A DNA stretch of 54,460 bases from Clostridia bacterium (lineage in GTDB: Bacteria > Bacillota > Clostridia > Oscillospirales > Acutalibacteraceae), in assembly GCA_017550625.1 (NCBI GenBank), contig JAFZOL010000050.1, positions 1 through 54,460 of the forward strand. The letters run 5' to 3'. The notes beneath the pieces were generated by a model that saw only the letters and a program-made list of their open reading frames with translations, was not told the origin of the DNA and ran no database searches. Of this stretch, positions 25,641 to 33,422 are shown piece by piece. Position 1 is the first letter of the stretch; each line of letters starts with the position of its first letter. Both the position numbers and the translations under genes were made by a program.

Positions 25641-25673
25641 AAAAACGCCTCCGACGTCGTCGGAGGCGTTTTT
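25641..25673. terminator. Bidirectional terminator
   Basis: Perfect 15-bp arms AAAAACGCCTCCGAC and GTCGGAGGCGTTTTT with a 3-base loop. T-runs lie on both sides, so it stops both the oxidoreductase operon and the minus-strand serine hydrolase. Confidence 0.9.
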
Positions 25674-25676
25674 CAC

Positions 25677-25699
25677 AGAGGGGCCGCCCCTCTTTTTTT
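25677..25699 (+). terminator. Second terminator after the oxidoreductase
   Basis: AGAGGGG and CCCCTCT arms with loop CCG, then a T-run; it touches the stop codon of the convergent serine hydrolase. Confidence 0.75.
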
Positions 25700-26708
25700 A
25701 TTTCTCTTTTACCCGTTCCACGACGCCGTCTATGAACGCGCACATATCGTCGAAAACGCGGTTGTTGATCCGGTTCATCATCCCGGCCGCGCACAGGTCT
25801 TCGGTGAGCGACAGCGTCCAATACGACAGAAAGCCCTCGTTGCCGCCGTCGTGGCACACCTGATCCGGGATGTGGTCGTCTTCGCAGATGCACAGGCCGT
25901 AGCCGCCCATCACCGGCGTGACCATGCGGCGCGCGCTCTCTTTCGATAAGATTCCGCCCTCCCGCACGCTTCTCGAAAGCGCGATGCCGAGCTTCGTGAG
26001 CTCCGTCGGGGTCGTCCACATGCCGGCGGCCGCGTGTTCGGGATAATAGTGCCAGCCGTGCGCCGGGTCCTCTTTATAGGCGAGTCTGCCGCCGAACGCG
26101 GCGTTCGGCACGAGATCTTCATCCAGCGGCTGAAAATATCCGGTGCGCGTAAGGCCGAGGGGCCCGGCGATCTCGCGCGCGAAGGCCTCGCGCAGGGTCG
26201 TTCCCGTGATGCGTGTGAACGCCAATTCCGCCAGCGTGATGCCGCCGCCGGAATACATATACTGCCCCCCGTAGGGTCTGATCCGGCGCAGCTTCGGCGA
26301 GTTCCCGCGTCCAGCGAGCACGTCCTCGAGCGTTAACAGCGGCGCGTCGGCGCGGTAGCCGTCGAACCCGTGCACGTTAAAGCCCGCCGTGTGCGAAAGC
26401 AGAGCGGCGAACGTGACCGGGAACTTCACGAAATCCCCCACCACGCCCGAAAGGTCGGCGTCGAGGTCGATGAGCCCGCGGTCGACGTATCTGAGCAGCG
26501 TCATCGCGAACATGGGCTTGCTGATCGACGCCGCCTGGAACAGCATGTCGGGGTTCACGGGGTAGTCCTGCCCGAAGCGCCCGCTGCCGACGCAACAGGT
26601 CTCGATTTTATCGCCCTTGGCCACGGCAAAGCTCGCGCCGTAATCGCGCCTGCCCCTGATCTTCATCATCTCTTTGACGTTCGTGCCGTAAAACGTGTTT
26701 TTTATCAT
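25698..26708 (-). CDS. Beta-lactamase-class-C-like serine hydrolase
   Basis: This 336-residue protein has the serine hydrolase motifs in order: SISK (residues 61-64, S-x-x-K with nucleophile Ser61), YSGGGITLAELA (the YxN-like motif, here Y-S-G) and HDGGNEGF (HxG, replacing KTG). No signal peptide is seen, so it may work in the cytosol. Family members include esterases and D-amino-acid peptidases as well as class C beta-lactamases. The start lies behind GAAGGG and a TTGAAA/TAAGAT promoter nearly identical to the one in front of the HAD gene. Confidence 0.85.
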   Translation of the reverse strand: MIKNTFYGTNVKEMMKIRGRRDYGASFAVAKGDKIETCCVGSGRFGQDYPVNPDMLFQAASISKPMFAMTLLRYVDRGLIDLDADLSGVVGDFVKFPVTFAALLSHTAGFNVHGFDGYRADAPLLTLEDVLAGRGNSPKLRRIRPYGGQYMYSGGGITLAELAFTRITGTTLREAFAREIAGPLGLTRTGYFQPLDEDLVPNAAFGGRLAYKEDPAHGWHYYPEHAAAGMWTTPTELTKLGIALSRSVREGGILSKESARRMVTPVMGGYGLCICEDDHIPDQVCHDGGNEGFLSYWTLSLTEDLCAAGMMNRINNRVFDDMCAFIDGVVERVKEK

Positions 26709-26738
26709 GATACCCTTCTTTTCTTTCGGTTTTTCTAT

Positions 26739-26767
26739 ATCTTACACGAACCGCGCGGGGATTTCAA
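26739..26767 (-). promoter_or_regulatory. Promoter of the serine hydrolase gene (duplicated cassette, copy A)
   Basis: On the minus strand TTGAAA (26762-26767), 17 bp, TAAGAT (26739-26744). About 130 bp including this promoter and the terminator at 26797-26830 is repeated at 28190-28316. Confidence 0.8.
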
Positions 26768-26796
26768 GCGTAAAACGCGCAATTTCCCGCCGCGAG

Positions 26797-26830
26797 AAAA
26801 AACCTCTTTCGCCGGAAAGGCAAAAGAGGG
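26797..26830 (-). terminator. Terminator upstream of the serine hydrolase promoter
   Basis: Minus strand: CCTCTTTTGCC, loop, GGCGAAAGAGG, then U6. It would stop transcription coming from the HAD gene, but MITE copy 3 lies between. Confidence 0.85.
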
Positions 26831-26839
26831 TTTTCGTTC

Positions 26840-27117
26840 GGCGCTCTCACTTAGGGATTTGCATGGTTTTTCGCCGCTCTTTTCCGCCCGAACTGCCTGT
26901 CCTGCAGAAGATATCCGCCAGGATTATCTTCTGCCGTTCAGATTGTTCGGACAAAAAATAGCAGGCGAAAAACTGCTTTGCACCGCAGCGGATGCAATTC
27001 TTGTGAAAGACAAGGCGCAGGGGACGGATAAACCTGACGGTTATCCGTCCCCTGCAACGCAGTATTTCGCAAATAAGTGCGCCGCTGCGGCTATATTATC
27101 CCTTATCTGCACCGCCC
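26840..27117 (-). repeat. MITE-like hairpin element, copy 3 (inverted)
   Basis: Inverted copy of the elements at 1-273 and 14582-15048. The end at 27117 (ATCCCTTATCTGCACCGCCC) is well kept. The other end near 26840 has decayed (TTAGGGATTTGCATGG in place of TAAGGGATAATACAGG). Both internal hairpins are present. It lies between the HAD gene and its terminator. Confidence 0.75.
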
Positions 27118-27150
27118 TTGTCGGAGGCGTTTTTCATATCCGGCCGCGGC

Positions 27151-28188
27151 TTACTTTTTCGTCACGCCGTCGCCGTAGATCGTGGTCCAGTCGTTTTTCA
27201 TCGAGATCGGCACCCAGTTGAACTCGGTGCACAGATCCAGCATCTTCTGCGCCTTCTCTTCGCTGCCGTTCTCGCGCGCGGTGTCGTCGCAGCAGAGCAT
27301 GAACGCGAGGCTGCGATAGGGGTTGTCGCTCGTCACGTATTCGGCCATGCTGGCGTCGCCGGTGGAGTTGCCGAACGAGAGCACGGGCTGCTGGCCGATC
27401 TCCTGCACGATGATCGAAACCTTGTTCATCTTGAGGTTCTTCACGATGAACTCGCCGCCGAGCACCACCTCGTCGTCATCGTCGTACACGTAGGTGAGGC
27501 CGTCCTCGGTCCCCTGGTCCTTCGTCACCACCGTCTCGTCCGAGCCGATGATCTGGCGGGGCGGCACGTTCAGCGGAGAATTATAAGCGATGCCGCGCAC
27601 GATGAAGCGGTCGGTGCCGCTGACCACGTACACGGTGAAATCGTAGTCTTTAAGCAGGTCCACGACCTCCAGCATCGGCAGATACCAGCCCTCGCCGCGC
27701 TTCATGCCGTCGTAGCCCGGCATCGGCAGCTCCTTGAACTTCTGGATATAATCGTTGAATTCCTTGATGGTCATGCCCTTGAACGCGGACGCCACGGCCT
27801 TGCCATGGTCCACCTCGAGCCCGTCGAATTTCGCGCCGGTCTCGTTCTGCTGCACGATCTTGTTCGCCACCTCTTTCTCGAAGTCCGAGGCCTTATCCTT
27901 ATAATCGGGGTCCTCGAGCACGCGGTACACGAGCAGCGTGTAGTCGAAATAGTTGGGGTCCGTCTCGCAGAACAGCGTGCCGTCGAGGTCGAACACCGCG
28001 ATGCGGTCCTCCACCGGGATGAAATCCTCGTTGTCCTCGTCGCTGATGGCGTCAAGATAGTCGAGCAGGATCTCCTTCGCCGCCGCGTCCCTGGTCCAGA
28101 GCGAGAGCCTGTCCTTCGCGCCGCAGCCCGCGAAGAGCGGCAGCGTCATCGTCAGCGCGAGCAGTACGCATATGATCTTTTTCATCAT
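27151..28188 (-). CDS. HAD-family phosphatase, predicted lipoprotein
   Basis: This 345-residue protein begins with a lipoprotein signal (MMKKIICVLLALTMTLPLFA then GC, anchor Cys22). The HAD motif I is AVFDLDGTLF (Asp67 and Asp69), motif II is in YVVSGTDRF, and a later VLSFGNSTGDASMAEY matches motif III/IV. It is therefore a phosphatase-like enzyme placed outside the membrane, which is unusual for HADs except acid phosphatase types. GAAGGG precedes two ATGs (28188 and 28185). Its promoter cassette is a near copy of that of the serine hydrolase. The half-hairpin GTCGGAGGCGTTTTT after its stop touches MITE copy 3. Confidence 0.8.
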   Translation of the reverse strand: MMKKIICVLLALTMTLPLFAGCGAKDRLSLWTRDAAAKEILLDYLDAISDEDNEDFIPVEDRIAVFDLDGTLFCETDPNYFDYTLLVYRVLEDPDYKDKASDFEKEVANKIVQQNETGAKFDGLEVDHGKAVASAFKGMTIKEFNDYIQKFKELPMPGYDGMKRGEGWYLPMLEVVDLLKDYDFTVYVVSGTDRFIVRGIAYNSPLNVPPRQIIGSDETVVTKDQGTEDGLTYVYDDDDEVVLGGEFIVKNLKMNKVSIIVQEIGQQPVLSFGNSTGDASMAEYVTSDNPYRSLAFMLCCDDTARENGSEEKAQKMLDLCTEFNWVPISMKNDWTTIYGDGVTKK

Positions 28189-28218
28189 GATACCCTTCTT
28201 TTCTCTCTGTTTTTCTAT

Positions 28219-28247
28219 ATCTTACACGAACCGCGCGGGGATTTCAA
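28219..28247 (-). promoter_or_regulatory. Promoter of the HAD lipoprotein gene (duplicated cassette, copy B)
   Basis: On the minus strand TTGAAA (28242-28247), 17 bp, TAAGAT (28219-28224), as in copy A at 26739-26767. Confidence 0.8.
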
Positions 28248-28276
28248 GCGAAAAACGCGCTTTTCTCCGCCGTGTG

Positions 28277-28311
28277 AAAAAAACCTCTTCCGCCGGAAAG
28301 GCAAAAGAGGG
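28277..28311 (-). terminator. Terminator of the GNAT gene
   Basis: Minus strand: CCTCTTTTGCC and GGCGGAAGAGG arms, then U7, directly after the GNAT stop codon. Confidence 0.9.
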
Positions 28312-28312
28312 T

Positions 28313-28798
28313 TTAAATCGCCTTTTTCATATAAGTCCCGCCGCCGTCGCGCTCCGCGGCTTTGAAGCCGCATTTCTGATAGAGGGCCTGCGCCGCGGGG
28401 TTGTGGTCCCAGACCCAGAGGCCGACCGCGGCGCAGCCGGCGGCCTTCGCGATCTTCTCCGTTTCTATGAGCGCGGCGGTCGCGTAGCCCTTCCGGCGCT
28501 CCGGCTCGAAGATCAGAAAGTCGGCGATGAAGGCCAGCGTTTCGCCGTCCTCTTGCTCCTTGAAGAACCAGATCCACCCCACCTCTTGGGCGCGATGCGC
28601 GTCCTCGACCGTCATCACGAACTGCCCTTCGGTGTCGGGGCCGTCCGGCATCAGCTTATGGAATTCCGCCTCGGCGGCAATAAGCGCCTCTTCCGGGGCA
28701 AGCCCCTCGGCGACCGTGAGGTCGCGCGCGTAATCGGGGATCGAATAATCTTTGAACCGCCGGAACTCGTCCGCGGTCATCGGGCGAAGGGTCACCAT
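28313..28798 (-). CDS. GNAT-family N-acetyltransferase
   Basis: This 161-residue acetyltransferase has IADFLIFEPERRKGYATAALIETEKIA, the central strand plus acetyl-CoA loop (R-R-K-G-x-A), and a C-terminal HNPAAQALYQKCGFKAAERD, the classic 'N..A..LY.K.GF' motif B. It is not closely similar to the GNAT at 2768-3223. The acceptor is unknown. It is monocistronic, with its own promoter upstream and terminator directly after the stop, and is the last chromosomal-type gene before the integrative element. Confidence 0.88.
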   Translation of the reverse strand: MVTLRPMTADEFRRFKDYSIPDYARDLTVAEGLAPEEALIAAEAEFHKLMPDGPDTEGQFVMTVEDAHRAQEVGWIWFFKEQEDGETLAFIADFLIFEPERRKGYATAALIETEKIAKAAGCAAVGLWVWDHNPAAQALYQKCGFKAAERDGGGTYMKKAI

Positions 28799-28851
28799 GG
28801 CTTTGCCTCCGTTGTCGTCGTCCCGGTCCCTCCGGGGACCGTTCTATGAAA

Positions 28852-28880
28852 AAAATAGCATAAAAACGGAGGGATTTCAA
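28852..28880 (-). promoter_or_regulatory. Promoter of the GNAT gene
   Basis: Minus strand TTGAAA (28875-28880), 17 bp, TATTTT (28852-28857). The -35 region begins about 40 bp from a tRNA-like fragment. Confidence 0.7.
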
Positions 28881-28918
28881 TAGTGAAATCGCGGCATGTG
28901 ATGCGGTGTAATCTTCAC

Positions 28919-28960
28919 GCGGCTCACCCTCTCAGGGTTCGAATCCCTCCGATCGGACCG
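28919..28960 (+). other. tRNA 3'-end-like fragment (possible attachment site, left edge)
   Basis: CAGGGTTCGAATCCCTC is a T-arm-like stem and GTTCGAAT loop, followed by CGATCGGACCG, which resembles an acceptor 3' strand. No 5' half of a tRNA can be folded upstream. It lies at the left edge of the integrase-bearing element and is followed by a terminator, as tRNA genes often are. Identity of the parent tRNA is unclear. Confidence 0.5.
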
Positions 28961-28966
28961 CAAAAC

Positions 28967-28998
28967 AAAAGGGCATCCGATGATGCCCCTTCATTTTG
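28967..28998 (+). terminator. Terminator after the tRNA-like fragment
   Basis: GGGCATC (28971-28977), loop CGAT, GATGCCC (28982-28988), then CTTCATTTT. Confidence 0.6.
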
Positions 28999-29091
28999 GC
29001 CCGCCCGAAGGGATTCGTCACGATATCGGAAAGCCCTTTTCCGTTGATATATCAAGGGATTGCGGGATCATGCAACAGAGCGTCAGCATCA

Positions 29092-29114
29092 TTTACCCCC
29101 AATTTAACCCCCAA
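29092..29114. repeat. Direct repeats, probable integrase arm sites
   Basis: TTTACCCCCAA (29092-29102) and TTTAACCCCCAA (29103-29114) stand head to tail between the attachment-like site and the integrase stop. Such short repeats at element ends are typical arm-type sites for lambda-like integrases. Confidence 0.55.
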
Positions 29115-29230
29115 TATAGTGAACTGCTTAATAAAAGTATCGATTTCCTCAAAAACAGATCATTCATATTGTACATTCATTATATGCTTTTTGTTACGGG
29201 TAATCAATACTGTTTCCATAAAACTGCGTA

Positions 29231-30394
29231 TTAAATCACATTTCTGATATAGTCGTTCATGGTTGTCATGGCGGTATTCTGCAGGGACGCAAACACATCG
29301 GTATACGTATCGAGCGTAATGCTTATTTTGGTATGCCCCATCCACTGCTTGAGTACGACCGCGTCCACGCCTGATTCGATGGCTCTCGTTGCAAACGTGT
29401 GCCGCAGACAGTGCTGACCGGTATTCTTAATGTGCAGCTTTTCACAAACCCTTCCGTAAAAGCAGTTGACCTGTTGCGTAGTAATCAGCTTGTTATGCAC
29501 ATGATCAAAAAACAGCAACCCGTATTTGTTCTCCCTGTACTGATCGACCGCCTGACGGAGATACGGCAGCAATTCTTCCGAAATCGGAACATCTCTTATA
29601 CCTGCGGGCGTTTTTGTTTCATCCTCCAAAAACGCGCTGTAGTTTTTATCTCTGGAAACAGTCCCCCGCACACAAATCACGTTCCGTTTGAAATCAATGT
29701 CCTGAATACGAAGGGCATTGATTTCTCCCATCCGCAACCCGGCATACATCTCAATCATTAACTGGATCCGATAGTCGTTTCTGAATTCATACGGTTCGTA
29801 GCTGTTGAGATAATCAACCAGTTTACGCTGCTCCTCAAGGGATAACGCATTGATTCTTTTGTTTTTCTTGTTTGATTTCGGGCATCGGATGTTATATGCA
29901 GAAAAGGGATCGACATCGATCAGAGAATTCATTTTTGCCCATTCAAATGCACCTTTCACCTTCTGAAAAATCTTCTGGATCGTTCCGGCGGCGTAACCGC
30001 GAATGGAATCAAGAAAGATTTCAAGCATTTCGGGAGTTACGAGTGCGATGGGCACTGAACCGATCTGTGATCTTTCAATGATTTTGATCGTCTCCAGGTT
30101 CCGGGTGTACCCCTGTTCTTTCGTAAAATTTGCGCGGTAATCCTTTTCACATTTCATACGGGCTATCTGCGGTATTGTTAGTGTAATATCGACGCCGTGC
30201 CGTTGTTTCTCCAGATTCCTGAAAAACTGGGCGGCCTTTTCTTTACATTCAAAATCACTGGCGCCGTGAAAAGATTTTCTTATTTTTTTACCGAAAAAGT
30301 CTTCATAATAAACACGGTATTCATATCTTCCGTTTGGTGTTCTTCGGAGACTGCCGTCCCCGTATTTTCCTTTTTTCTTTTTCTTAACAGCCAC
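29231..30394 (-). CDS. Tyrosine recombinase / integrase
   Basis: This 387-residue integrase has an N-terminal arm-binding region (PNGRYEYRVYYEDFFGKK), a core-binding SAM-like domain (about 95-190), and a catalytic domain with AGLRMGEINALR (first Arg), HCLRHTFATR (His328 and Arg331), GHTKISITLDTY (His354 and nucleophile Tyr364). All catalytic residues are present, so it should be active. The start is a GTG behind AGAGGAAG. It overlaps by 11 bp the gene for an integrase-like protein without a catalytic domain. It is placed next to the left edge of the element, as usual. Confidence 0.93.
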   Translation of the reverse strand: MAVKKKKKGKYGDGSLRRTPNGRYEYRVYYEDFFGKKIRKSFHGASDFECKEKAAQFFRNLEKQRHGVDITLTIPQIARMKCEKDYRANFTKEQGYTRNLETIKIIERSQIGSVPIALVTPEMLEIFLDSIRGYAAGTIQKIFQKVKGAFEWAKMNSLIDVDPFSAYNIRCPKSNKKNKRINALSLEEQRKLVDYLNSYEPYEFRNDYRIQLMIEMYAGLRMGEINALRIQDIDFKRNVICVRGTVSRDKNYSAFLEDETKTPAGIRDVPISEELLPYLRQAVDQYRENKYGLLFFDHVHNKLITTQQVNCFYGRVCEKLHIKNTGQHCLRHTFATRAIESGVDAVVLKQWMGHTKISITLDTYTDVFASLQNTAMTTMNDYIRNVI

Positions 30395-30815
30395 TTTTTT
30401 TCACTTCCTCTCGTATTTTATTCAGCATATGAATGGCTTTTTTTATCGTATATTCGGAATAACCGGCCGACTCTGCAATGAATTGTTCAATCTTCCCGGC
30501 ATCAAGATCTTCCGTAGGAAGACTGCCGATACTGCCGCGACCGATAAACCGAGCTGTTCTCAACATGGACTTGTGTCCTTCTTTGTGAATGTTACCGTAC
30601 TGCAAAGCGTTTGAGCAGAGGCGTAAACACGTCTGATAAACCGACTCTGTGTTTTTTGTCTGCACTGCGATCTGATTCATTTCCTCTATCTTTTTGTCTC
30701 TTTTTTTCAGGCATTCTTCCGGCGTTCTTCCGTAAACGGACACCGTTTTGTTATGAAACTGGAACCGCAATTCCAGTAACCCGTTTTTGCGTGCGCGCAA
30801 ACTCTGATCTGACAT
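30384..30815 (-). CDS. Integrase-like protein with binding domains only
   Basis: This 143-residue protein looks like the first third of a tyrosine integrase: an arm-binding-like start (SLRARKNGLLELRFQFHNKTVSVYGRTPEECLKKRD) and a helical core-binding-like part (ARFIGRGSIGSLPTEDLDAGKIEQFIAESAGYSEYTIKKAIHMLNKI split over about 85-135). It has no catalytic Arg, His or Tyr motif and a clean stop. It is transcribed ahead of, and overlaps, the full integrase. The ATG at 30815 follows GGAAGGAG. It could modulate the integrase, act as a directionality factor, or be a decayed duplicate. Confidence 0.6.
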   Translation of the reverse strand: MSDQSLRARKNGLLELRFQFHNKTVSVYGRTPEECLKKRDKKIEEMNQIAVQTKNTESVYQTCLRLCSNALQYGNIHKEGHKSMLRTARFIGRGSIGSLPTEDLDAGKIEQFIAESAGYSEYTIKKAIHMLNKIREEVKKSGC

Positions 30816-30906
30816 GGCAGCCACTCCTTCCGTATTTCGGTTTCATTATGCCGGGAACCGAGAAAAAAAAGAAGTCTGCGATTGCAAACCAATAGCTCAG
30901 GGCAAC

Positions 30907-30951
30907 AAAAAAAGGCCGTTGCAGATCCGAAACGGAAATGCAGCGGCCTTC
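30907..30951 (-). terminator. Terminator between the HTH gene and the integrase pair
   Basis: Minus strand: AAGGCCG-C-TGCA pairs with TGCA-A-CGGCCTT, then U-run. It separates the excisionase-like gene from the integrase genes. Confidence 0.8.
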
Positions 30952-30974
30952 AGCCCTTTATCTCAGTACGTTTT

Positions 30975-31205
30975 TCAATCACGCCAATAACTATCGTATT
31001 TTTTCTCCCGACGGACAGAGAAATAATCGATCAGCGCATGCTTTTCAACGACCTTGTTTTTTCCGTAATCCACGGCGGGGAACCTGGGATCGTTGAACAG
31101 TTTCTGAACAGAAGCCAGGCTCCATCCAAGCATCAGAACCAAATCAGAAATCGTATAAAAAATGACCTCCTGATATTTGTTCGGCGTCAAATCGGTATTA
31201 TTCAT
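30975..31205 (-). CDS. Excisionase-like helix-turn-helix protein
   Basis: This 76-residue protein has an HTH_17/MerR-like excisionase fold: FYTISDLVLMLGWSLASVQKLFNDPRFPAVDYGKNKVVEKHALIDYF. Proteins of this type bend DNA to direct excision, or regulate the element. Two ATGs (31208 and 31205) follow AAAGGAGG; the second has better spacing. It starts within the last codons of the upstream gene, so translation is coupled. A longer in-frame extension upstream is unlike a protein. A terminator follows. Confidence 0.75.
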   Translation of the reverse strand: MNNTDLTPNKYQEVIFYTISDLVLMLGWSLASVQKLFNDPRFPAVDYGKNKVVEKHALIDYFSVRREKKYDSYWRD

Positions 31206-31908
31206 CATCACACCTCCTTTTGTGAGTGCTATCGTTATCATCTGACTGCCCGCGGTCGGCATCTCTGGGGCCGTACCGCCGGAGCCAGCTTTCGAAATCA
31301 GTCTGAGGAACGACGTAGACCTCCGTGCGGTTGACGTCCCCTGCGGCGGAGCAGTAAAAATGACTGCACCACTGCGGACTGTCGTCCGGCAGCGTGAACA
31401 GCGCCACGGCGTCCGATACGAAATTGACCTCAATGTTGTCGTGATCCCGCCAACGGCGTTCCGGCATCGCGCGGTCGTAGATATGCCGGTAGGCGATCAC
31501 GCTTTTACAGAAGTTCCCGCGCGGGTTTGCCCTGAAAAACGTGCTCAGCGCCCGGAGCAGCGGCGCGCGGATATAATTCACGTTGCCGGATTTGCTTTTC
31601 TTGGGCAGCAGCGCAGGGATCTCCAGACGGAACCAGCCCTCCGGCGTGTAACCGATTTGGATATCCATTGCATCCACGGGGATCTGTTCCGCCTGTTCCC
31701 GGATTATTTGACTGCCGACGTCCAGGGGGAGAGCCCGCCCGAGGAGCGCCAGCTTTTCAGTATGACGTTCGAGCTCCAGACTGAGTTCGTTCAGTTCAGT
31801 CTGAGAAACCGCCCGATCGGCCATGAGCGCCGTGTCGTCTGCCAACCGGGTGATCTTCTGCAGGGATTTTCGGATTTCATTGAGTGTGTATTTTGCATTT
31901 TCGTACAT
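31198..31908 (-). CDS. Unknown mobile-element protein
   Basis: This 236-residue soluble protein begins with a helical coiled-coil-like segment (MYENAKYTLNEIRKSLQKIT to about residue 65) and continues as a mixed alpha/beta domain (IQIGYTPEGWFRLEIPALLPKKS and RAPLLRALSTFFRANPRGNF). The tail is acidic. I do not recognise it with certainty; it resembles uncharacterised proteins common in Firmicutes integrative elements. The start at 31908 follows AAAGGATGG. A leader terminator lies upstream (31941-31967), and its end overlaps the excisionase-like gene. Confidence 0.7.
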   Translation of the reverse strand: MYENAKYTLNEIRKSLQKITRLADDTALMADRAVSQTELNELSLELERHTEKLALLGRALPLDVGSQIIREQAEQIPVDAMDIQIGYTPEGWFRLEIPALLPKKSKSGNVNYIRAPLLRALSTFFRANPRGNFCKSVIAYRHIYDRAMPERRWRDHDNIEVNFVSDAVALFTLPDDSPQWCSHFYCSAAGDVNRTEVYVVPQTDFESWLRRYGPRDADRGQSDDNDSTHKRRCDDE

Positions 31909-31940
31909 GGTAAAAACCATCCTTTCTGAATTTTGAGCAA

Positions 31941-31967
31941 TAAAAAAAGCCACCCTTGCGGATGGCT
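31941..31967 (-). terminator. Terminator upstream of the unknown protein gene
   Basis: Minus strand: AGCCATCC, GCAA tetraloop, GGGTGGCT, then U7. It lies between genes 31986-33089 and 31198-31908. Confidence 0.85.
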
Positions 31968-31985
31968 GAAATAATGAAATCATAT

Positions 31986-33089
31986 TTAGTTTTGAGATAA
32001 AACATTCACGAGGTTTTCAAACTGATCTTCAGGGATATGGTAAATTTGAATACCCGAGTCCAGCAGAAGCTCCTGCAGAAAACCAGTATGAGAACCGACG
32101 CCTACCACGCCGGCACCGGCAGTCTTCACTTGCTCTCTGAATTCCTGCAGTCTTCCGAAGTTCCCGTCAGCAAACAGCAGCAGATAGTTCACGCCGTTGT
32201 AGGCATCGTAAAACGTCGTCGGTGTTCCGATGCCGGAATGCGGCAGCGAACAGTTTGCGAATAACGTTTCCCGAACACGGTCGTACCAATCCGGCAAAGC
32301 ATACATCCGCAGCGACGCAATGCCGGTCCTGTCAAACGTGAAGAACTGACAAATGCCGTATATGCCCGAGAGACGCAGCGTACTGTTTTTGATATACTCC
32401 TGACAGAACACCTTAAATCCGGTCGGCAGATCCCGGCAGAATACGATCGCGCCGCCGAAGCCGTAATAAGGATCCGCCTTGAGCAGTTCGTATACTTTCC
32501 TTTCTCCGCCGCCGTCCCAGCGCATGGCGCGGTCCCGCGTGTTGTACACCGCATATTTTATGTCGCCGCAGTAAAACACCCCGCTGAGCCGCGTGAAACC
32601 GGTTTTGTTGATGCTGTCGATGCTATCGCTTTTCACACCCTTTGCGAGCATAAAAAAAGACTGCCCGGCGCCTGCCAGCAGCGGTTCTCTGCCCTCCGTG
32701 ACCGTGACGCCCGCCATATAAAACATGGCGATGATCTCGGCATTGCGGTGGGTGCGGTCGATGTGGGAATAATCCCCGCGGAAGCTCCCCGGCGGAAACC
32801 GGCGAAGATACTGTTCCTCAGTCCCGATCTCCCGGAGCAGCGGGAGCGCTTCCTTCCTCAACCGGATGTTCTTCATCTTTCCTTTGCCGGAAAGCGTGAA
32901 TGCGCAGCACTCCACGTCCCGGTCTGCGTTTTCAAACCGGTATTTCTGCGGCTCGCTCATCTGCTTCACACGCCCCCGCAGCTCCCTCTCATTTCCGAGA
33001 ATACACAGGGAGCGGTACGGGTATTCCCCGCAAACCGAAATGACTTCAACAAGCCTCCAGGCAAGAGTACCTTTTTCAAAATGGATCAT
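31986..33089 (-). CDS. Unknown mobile-element protein, replication-relaxation-like
   Basis: This 367-residue soluble protein has an N-terminal basic helical region (NERELRGRVKQMSEPQKYRF, then SGKGKMKNIRLRKEALPLLRE) whose layout, a small helix-turn-helix followed by 'R..A.I.A.F.MAGV', recalls replication-relaxation proteins of Gram-positive plasmids and elements. The C-terminal part is alpha/beta (NYLLLFADGNFGRLQEFREQ and QIYHIPEDQFENLVNVL). The resemblance is weak. AAGGAG precedes the ATG. A repeat array and hairpin lie upstream, fitting a DNA-processing role. Confidence 0.6.
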   Translation of the reverse strand: MIHFEKGTLAWRLVEVISVCGEYPYRSLCILGNERELRGRVKQMSEPQKYRFENADRDVECCAFTLSGKGKMKNIRLRKEALPLLREIGTEEQYLRRFPPGSFRGDYSHIDRTHRNAEIIAMFYMAGVTVTEGREPLLAGAGQSFFMLAKGVKSDSIDSINKTGFTRLSGVFYCGDIKYAVYNTRDRAMRWDGGGERKVYELLKADPYYGFGGAIVFCRDLPTGFKVFCQEYIKNSTLRLSGIYGICQFFTFDRTGIASLRMYALPDWYDRVRETLFANCSLPHSGIGTPTTFYDAYNGVNYLLLFADGNFGRLQEFREQVKTAGAGVVGVGSHTGFLQELLLDSGIQIYHIPEDQFENLVNVLSQN

Positions 33090-33187
33090 AAGCTTTCAAC
33101 TCCTTATTTGAACTGTCTGTAAAAAACTGTATGCGGCCGACGCACACCACCGGGAACAGCTGGGAACGCCCCCACAACGGCCGCCTC

Positions 33188-33412
33188 AGACTGCCCGAGC
33201 GTGAGCAGCGTGAACGTATTAGCGATGTAAGAGTAACTGCCGTAAGACTGCCGTGTGTGATCAGCAAAAGCCGCAGCATTGTAAAAACGCCTGCATTACA
33301 AGACTGCCCTTGCCGATCCATAGAACAGCGCAAGAATAAAAAAACCGTTGCAATTCAGACTGCCCGCGTTGATCAGCTGAACACCGTTCGCCTGAAAAAT
33401 GAGGCCGTTTTG
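33188..33412. repeat. Four-unit array with ~56-bp period
   Basis: AGACTGCC recurs at 33188, 33245, 33301 and 33357, so the spacings are 57, 56 and 56 bp. In units 2 and 4 the core extends to AGACTGCC..G..TGATCAGC; units 1 and 3 have diverged versions (GAGCAGC and GATCCA). The remaining bases differ between units. 56 is not a multiple of three, so this is not a coding repeat. The array lies in a ~540-bp gene-free stretch (33090-33626) of the element. Confidence 0.6.
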
Positions 33413-33422
33413 TTCCCGTGAC

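Noticed and set aside
28870-28960. Complete tRNA gene
   Set aside because: A T-arm-like hairpin is clear, but no anticodon arm or matching acceptor strand can be folded from the sequence before it.
33188-33412. CRISPR array
   Set aside because: The repeated part is only about 8 bp and partly degenerate, far shorter than a CRISPR repeat, and no cas genes are present.
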